Shown in pieces: positions 39,201 through 42,190 of a stretch of 42,190 nt of DNA. The notes beneath the pieces are model-generated. The model did not search any database. It had not been told where the DNA came from and was given only the letters and a program-made list of their open reading frames with translations. The DNA is from Deltaproteobacteria bacterium (lineage in GTDB: Bacteria > Myxococcota_A > UBA9042 > PHBI01). Position 1 is the first letter of the stretch, and each line of letters opens with the position of its first letter. Made by a program: the position numbers and the translations under genes. The stretch is from positions 1 to 42,190 of the forward strand of contig WYBB01000237.1 in the NCBI GenBank assembly GCA_011526585.1. Reading direction: 5' to 3'.

Positions 39201-40842
39201 CGGTCTCGGCGTCGGGGCGGGTGAGCTTGTAGAGGCCCATGCCGATCCCGACGAGGTTGAGCCCGAGCAAGACGAGGTAGGGCGCGGCGATGCGCAGGTC
39301 GAAGTAGTCCTTGTCGACGACGCCGCCCTTGGCGGTGACGTTGAACTTGCCGAACTTCGGCGAGATGATCGCCAGCGTCGTCGGATAGGTGATGTAGGTC
39401 GCCAGCGCGGCCTCGTAGACCTCGGCCCAGAACGAGTGGCGGTAGGCGCCCTGGATGCGCGAGTTGGTGAGGTAGGCGTGCGCCATGTGCGGCAGCGCGA
39501 ACGCGAGGATCGTCTCGGCCGAGGCGTTGAAGATGTGCGCGCCGCCGACGAGGTAGGCCAGCGGCGCCATCAGGAAGATGATGCGCGGGATCCCGTAGAA
39601 GAAGTGCAGCATCGCCGAGGCGTAGCAGAGGCGCTGCACGAGCCCGAGCCCGCGCCCGAACAACGGGTTGTCGACGCGGAAGATCTGGGCCATGCCGCGG
39701 GCCCAGCGGATGCGCTGGCCGACGTGGCCGGAGAGCGACTCGGTGGCGAGGCCGGCGGCCTGGGGAATGCCGATGTAGGCCGAGCGGTAGCCGCGGCGAT
39801 GCAGCTTGAGCATCGTGTGCGCGTCTTCGGTCACGGTCTCGGGCGCGATGCCGCCGACCTCCTCGAGCGGTGCGCGGCGGATGACCGCGCACGAGCCGCA
39901 GAAGAAGGTCGCGTTCCAGAGGTCGTTGCCCTTCTGCAAGACACCGTAGAAGAGCTCGCCTTCATTGGGGATCTTCTTGAAGTTGCCGAGGTTTCGCTCG
40001 AAGGGGTCGGGCGTGTAGAAGTGGTGCGGCGTCTGCACCATCGCGAGCTTGTGATCGCGCTGGAACCAGCCGACGGTGAGCTGCAGGAAGCTGCGCGTGG
40101 GGATGTGATCGCAGTCGAAGATCGCGACGAGATCGCCGGTGGTCTTCTTGAGCGCGTGGTTGATGTTGCCGGCCTTGGCGTGCTTGTTGTCGGGGCGGAT
40201 GATGTAGCCGACGCCGGCCTTCTGGCAGAAGGCGCGGAACTCGTCGCGGCGGCCGTCGTCGAGCACGTAGACCCTGAGCTTGTCGGCCGGCCAGTCGAGC
40301 GCCTTGGCGGCGAGGATGGTGGTGCGCACGACCTCGAGCGGCTCGTTGTAGGTCGGGATGTAGATGTCGACCGTCGGCCAGGTGCTCGGGTCGCCGCTCA
40401 TGGCGAGCGGCTTGCGCTCGAGCGGCCAGGCGGTCTGCACGTAGCCGAGCACCAGCACGATCACCGCGTAGGTCTCGGCGAAGAGCAGGATCAGGCCGAG
40501 CGTGAGGTCGAGGCCGTCCTCGTTGCCGACGGTCGTGGTGATCCGCCAGTAGATGTAGCGGAGCGAGATCGTGACCGAGACGACGACCAGGGTGAGCGTG
40601 ACCCAGCGCCCGGGGACGTAGCTCAGGATCCAGCACAGCGCGAAGGTGAAGATCGCAAAGAGCCCCTGGCTCCAGGTGTCGAGCGGCGCGATCACGACCC
40701 CGGAGAGGAAGGCGGCGGTGACGAGCCAGACGAGGAGGCGCAGCGGCCACCACACGCCGCGCCTCGCCGACGGCGGCAGCGCGAGCTCGGGCTGGCGATC
40801 GAGGGGAGGCAACGGCGCTTTGCCGGCCGCGCCGGCGCTCAT
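36280..40842 (-). CDS. bcsAB: Cellulose synthase, fused catalytic BcsA and regulatory BcsB
   Basis: 1520 aa. BcsA part, residues 1 to about 720: two N-terminal membrane segments, then the GT2 domain with VLDDGRRDEF (about 193), FDCDHIPTRSF (DxD, about 241), VTEDAHTMLKLHRRG (about 335) and QRIRWARGM (QxxRW, about 376), further membrane segments, and the c-di-GMP PilZ domain: RRQRRVFPRV (RxxxR), IDMSTSGIAV (DxSxxG, about 604). BcsB part (about 725-1520): a second export segment (GLLLLLGLGLTAALAASEGR AQ), Pro-rich linker, carbohydrate-binding and flavodoxin-like domains (LVLELDQTSAIPDGVTAMRI...VVLMLPES), and a C-terminal membrane anchor (FIAGHWIILMPVLLMTAMGF). This enzyme polymerises UDP-glucose into cellulose when c-di-GMP binds. 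BcsA-BcsB fusions are known in Komagataeibacter. ATG 40842 overlaps the BcsQ stop (ATGA). Confidence 0.96.
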   Translation of the reverse strand: MSAGAAGKAPLPPLDRQPELALPPSARRGVWWPLRLLVWLVTAAFLSGVVIAPLDTWSQGLFAIFTFALCWILSYVPGRWVTLTLVVVSVTISLRYIYWRITTTVGNEDGLDLTLGLILLFAETYAVIVLVLGYVQTAWPLERKPLAMSGDPSTWPTVDIYIPTYNEPLEVVRTTILAAKALDWPADKLRVYVLDDGRRDEFRAFCQKAGVGYIIRPDNKHAKAGNINHALKKTTGDLVAIFDCDHIPTRSFLQLTVGWFQRDHKLAMVQTPHHFYTPDPFERNLGNFKKIPNEGELFYGVLQKGNDLWNATFFCGSCAVIRRAPLEEVGGIAPETVTEDAHTMLKLHRRGYRSAYIGIPQAAGLATESLSGHVGQRIRWARGMAQIFRVDNPLFGRGLGLVQRLCYASAMLHFFYGIPRIIFLMAPLAYLVGGAHIFNASAETILAFALPHMAHAYLTNSRIQGAYRHSFWAEVYEAALATYITYPTTLAIISPKFGKFNVTAKGGVVDKDYFDLRIAAPYLVLLGLNLVGIGMGLYKLTRPDAETGSILINLAWSGYAFLFLSATVAVAWERRQRRVFPRVIAALPATVRLPSQHVIACETIDMSTSGIAVKAPDELPVSKDDLLDVTITLGNDDVPAQARVVQKHGRVLRLAFTEMSIEAEESLVRATFSRPTAWTDWSRGRRHDHPLVALLTVFYHGLRGAFRLPLVFAPSARGKSAGLLLLLGLGLTAALAASEGRAQPAPDGWTGGPPLELEPVEGAPGDNGEGADGEPGPAPEGTPTTDEPAPDPALQRGDAMTPTTTWSLAHLGLDKAVRNYNRRTSVRLPFHARGDEVFTRARLVLELDQTSAIPDGVTAMRIAINDETLGVLPLATEAGDPLPRPAVLELEVPPQLMSEKNALSFELALSADASCRVLVDVGTWQLIRGGRLDAVSAPLPLPDQLDLLPVPFFDPHADSVTPIAIVLPRAPERGAGAHDAAAAGPRLVKIASYVAAYFGVRGGARFRFPTSFGELPEGHAVVLMLPESAALVPDLGPITGPMVAMRNNPKTGARHAKLWVIAGRDLDELELAARRVLLDFEATRGQAATVRFDFAPELGPRAPYDAPRWFPTGVPLSLGHVNDPEERVFSGALGGTIAFEFRIPPDLFTWPAAYVELDLRWRSAVPPGVPAPSLVLDINGHFLGRLELERDPDAAQAQDKTLRLPVTELRGFNHLTVHVVPPPGSCPDPEADRVEVEVLADSTLHLEGHHSYRPMPDLEAFVDDGFPFTRMADLSETIAVLPSKPLPGEVATLLSFVAHTTAITGHPPTGLEVVLTQTPDELAQDEARRDEDVLVIGALGRLGGLAAWEDRMPIRGLTASGPGQIQLPSVSWTDKALAFLQGAPLAEDIERLGRALRPGEERAYAVGIESPWSAGRSVVVVSADSAAGLPSLPELKGFAEAIQKRADALVLSGERRAVFRVLSSYATGHLPPWTRFLWFIAGHWIILMPVLLMTAMGFAWVMQRRLRNVAYRRLALEGRS

Positions 40843-41594
40843 CGGGTCAGCTCCAGGACGCGCACCGCCAGGGCGCGCATCGCGGTGGCGAACTGGGAGT
40901 GTGGCGCGAGCTGCACGCAGGTCGTGCGAGCCGCGGCCGACTCGCGCACGTGCTCGTCGTCGACCAGGGTCATCTCGAGCAGGCGGTCGCCGACGGCGTG
41001 CGTCAGCGCGGCGCGCACGTCGCGCGAGAGGGCGCGCCGCTGGTCGACGCGGTTGAGCGCGAAGACGACGCCTCGATAGTTGGGGCGGCGCGTCACCTCG
41101 GCGAGCGCGTCCTCGATCTCGGGCAGGGTCGCGTACGACAGCGCGCAGGCCTCGAGCACGACGACGGCGACGTTGGCGAGCCCGAGCGCCTGCTGCGACC
41201 AGACCGAGCGGGTGCAGGCCGGGGTGTCGATGACGGCGTACTCGGTGCCCCCGGGGCTCAGCTCTCGGATGCGCTTGTCGAGCCAGGTCGGGTCGAGGCG
41301 CGCCTGGCTCTCGAGCGTGCTCAAGGCGGTGGCCGACGGGTGGCCGAAGGGGATGAAGGGCAGGTCGGCGCGCTGGGCGCGCAGCATCTGCACCAGCGAC
41401 TGCTGCTGGAACTCCACGCTGGAGAGGCCGTTGGCCTCGCCGACCGGCATGCCGAAGAGCAGGCCGAGGGCGTTTTGCGGATCGGCGTCGACCGCGATCG
41501 CGCGCGCGCGCTCGCCGAGCAGGCGGGCGAGGTTGGCCGCGATCGTGGTGCGTCCGGTGCCGCCCTTGGCGGAGATGATCGCGATGTGATGCAT
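40839..41594 (-). CDS. bcsQ: BcsQ/YhjQ, MinD-like ATPase of the cellulose synthase locus
   Basis: 251 aa. Walker A of the deviant MinD/ParA type, SAKGGTGRTTIAANLA (K-G-G-T-G-R-T-T), with DADPQNALGLLFGMP (switch I area), EYAVIDTPACTRSVWSQQAL (Walker B/switch II) and VVFALNRVDQRR. BcsQ localises cellulose synthesis and is essential for it in E. coli. It shares an ATGA overlap with bcsAB downstream. Start ATG 41594 is preceded by GGGAG at three bases, close spacing but the only one near the conserved N-terminus. Confidence 0.94.
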   Translation of the reverse strand: MHHIAIISAKGGTGRTTIAANLARLLGERARAIAVDADPQNALGLLFGMPVGEANGLSSVEFQQQSLVQMLRAQRADLPFIPFGHPSATALSTLESQARLDPTWLDKRIRELSPGGTEYAVIDTPACTRSVWSQQALGLANVAVVVLEACALSYATLPEIEDALAEVTRRPNYRGVVFALNRVDQRRALSRDVRAALTHAVGDRLLEMTLVDDEHVRESAAARTTCVQLAPHSQFATAMRALAVRVLELTR

Positions 41595-41659
41595 CGACTC
41601 CCAGCCTGCGGTGGATCTCGGGGGTTCAGGTCAGCGACGTCGTCGCGCGGTCGCGCCTC

Positions 41660-41977
41660 TCAGCTGGCGTGGCTGCGAGGCGTCGCGATCGGCGGGGCGG
41701 ACGGGGGAGCGTCCGCGAGGAACCACGCGGCGGCGGGTGTGCTGGGGGGGCGCGCGTTGGGCAGCGCGCGCACGTTGTCGGCCGGGGTCGAGCGGCCGGA
41801 CTCGGATCCTCCGAGGGCGTCTCGCTTCCAGCGCTGCGCGACGAGCACCTGGTTGGTCGCGGCGATGAGCGGCCACTTGAGCGCGGCGGCGCCGTCCTGG
41901 ACCGGCTGCGCGAGCTCGCGATAGCCGTCGAACGCGATGCCCGCGCGACGAAGCTCTGTCACGTAAGGGTTTGACAT
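41660..41977 (-). CDS. Small BcsR-like protein, first gene of the bcs operon
   Basis: 105 aa. Begins MSNPYVTELRRAGIAFDGYRELAQ, followed by a GAAALKWPLIAATNQVLV segment. The Y-x-x-L-A ... A-L-x-x-W-P-L pattern resembles BcsR, the short partner of BcsQ, which always lies upstream of bcsQ in E. coli-type loci, as here. The C-terminal half is Ser/Pro/Ala-rich and without homology. ATG 41977 has only a weak GGAAA 12 bases upstream; GTG 42043, overlapping the palindrome, is an alternative start. 65 bp separate it from bcsQ. Assignment by weak motif and position. Confidence 0.6.
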   Translation of the reverse strand: MSNPYVTELRRAGIAFDGYRELAQPVQDGAAALKWPLIAATNQVLVAQRWKRDALGGSESGRSTPADNVRALPNARPPSTPAAAWFLADAPPSAPPIATPRSHAS

Positions 41978-42026
41978 GTCTTGGATTTCCGTGAGGCCAG
42001 GAGGGTGGTCGCTGCTCCCGGGGCCT

Positions 42027-42043
42027 GTGAGAGTGGCTCTCAC
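42027..42043. promoter_or_regulatory. Perfect palindrome upstream of the bcs operon
   Basis: GTGAGAG-TGG-CTCTCAC, 7-bp perfect arms and a 3-base centre, 50 bp before the BcsR-like ATG on the minus strand. On that strand TTGACC (42087-42092) and TCTAGC (42065-42070), 16 bases apart, could be -35 and -10 boxes, which would put the palindrome in the 5' untranslated region, a common operator position. The promoter boxes are weak. Confidence 0.45.
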
Positions 42044-42148
42044 GCCTCGCCCCGACCCGGCTCCGCTAGAGCGCCGATCAAGAACCGGTCAAGGAAGGAT
42101 CGACGGGCCGAGCGGGGCGTGATCTACCCTCCAACGGAGGTGTCGAAC

Positions 42149-42190
42149 ATGACCAACGAGTGGCGCGCACAGGTGGAGATCAGCGAGGAA
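42149..42190 (+). CDS. Partial gene cut by the window end
   Basis: First 14 codons of a plus-strand gene (MTNEWRAQVEISEE), divergent from the bcs operon. GGAGG lies eight bases before ATG 42149. No family can be named from 14 residues. Confidence 0.6.
   Translation, partial: MTNEWRAQVEISEE

Noticed and set aside
36394..41079. Very long open frame on the plus strand opposite the bcsAB gene
   Set aside because: Consequence of high GC (few stop codons); its translation is low-complexity Arg/Glu/Gly-rich and antisense to a gene with full motifs.

Overview
The window is very GC-rich, densely coded DNA from a Gram-negative bacterium that makes many lipoproteins. It is most likely a member of the Myxococcota (myxobacteria-like deltaproteobacteria). 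The reasons are a DUF1552/DUF1592 gene pair, two proteins with MYXO-CTERM-like C-terminal tails (Cys, hydrophobic stretch, Arg cluster), Cys-rich and thrombospondin-type repeats, frequent GTG starts, and an HtH-free two-component pseudo-kinase. No rRNA, tRNA, CRISPR array, insertion sequence or phage gene was seen.

Left part (1-8.9 kb): housekeeping and envelope genes. These are an outer-membrane-like beta-barrel protein, pyruvate kinase, a hybrid sensor-kinase-like protein whose kinase core has lost its histidine, a TatD-family hydrolase, a lipoprotein fusing a D-Ala-D-Ala carboxypeptidase (S13) to an extra C-terminal region, and a ThrE-type amino-acid exporter. A strong hairpin at about 8.87-8.92 kb separates the exporter from a convergent unit.

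Middle part (8.9-14.4 kb): a divergent LysR / MFS-quinone oxidoreductase locus, then about 1.1 kb (12176-13256) of decayed DNA. This stretch holds a copy of the 3' end of the ThrE gene, a LysR C-terminal remnant, and a 19-codon ORF with a perfect ribosome site. A 29-bp near-perfect direct repeat brackets most of this area and the FG-GAP-like lipoprotein gene that follows it.

Right part (14.4-42 kb): every gene except the last, partial one is on the minus strand and nearly all are translationally coupled. The order of transcription is a BcsR-like protein, BcsQ, a BcsA-BcsB fusion with PilZ domain, a lipoprotein BcsZ (GH8), BcsC, then three large exported proteins not part of known bcs operons: an L-domain/LRR-like lipoprotein, a 1851-aa cadherin-repeat protein and a 1505-aa tandem-95/thrombospondin-3 protein. 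After a 92-bp gap come a Tat-exported DUF1552 protein, a heme-motif DUF1592-type lipoprotein that ends in a cellulose-binding CBM2 module, and a GH5 cellulase-like lipoprotein. I infer that the whole 27.6 kb is a cellulose matrix locus: c-di-GMP-controlled synthesis and export of cellulose, surface proteins that may organise it, and cellulose-targeted enzymes. The CBM2 fusion and the two-step extension of the bcs operon are the parts I regard as most likely to be undescribed.
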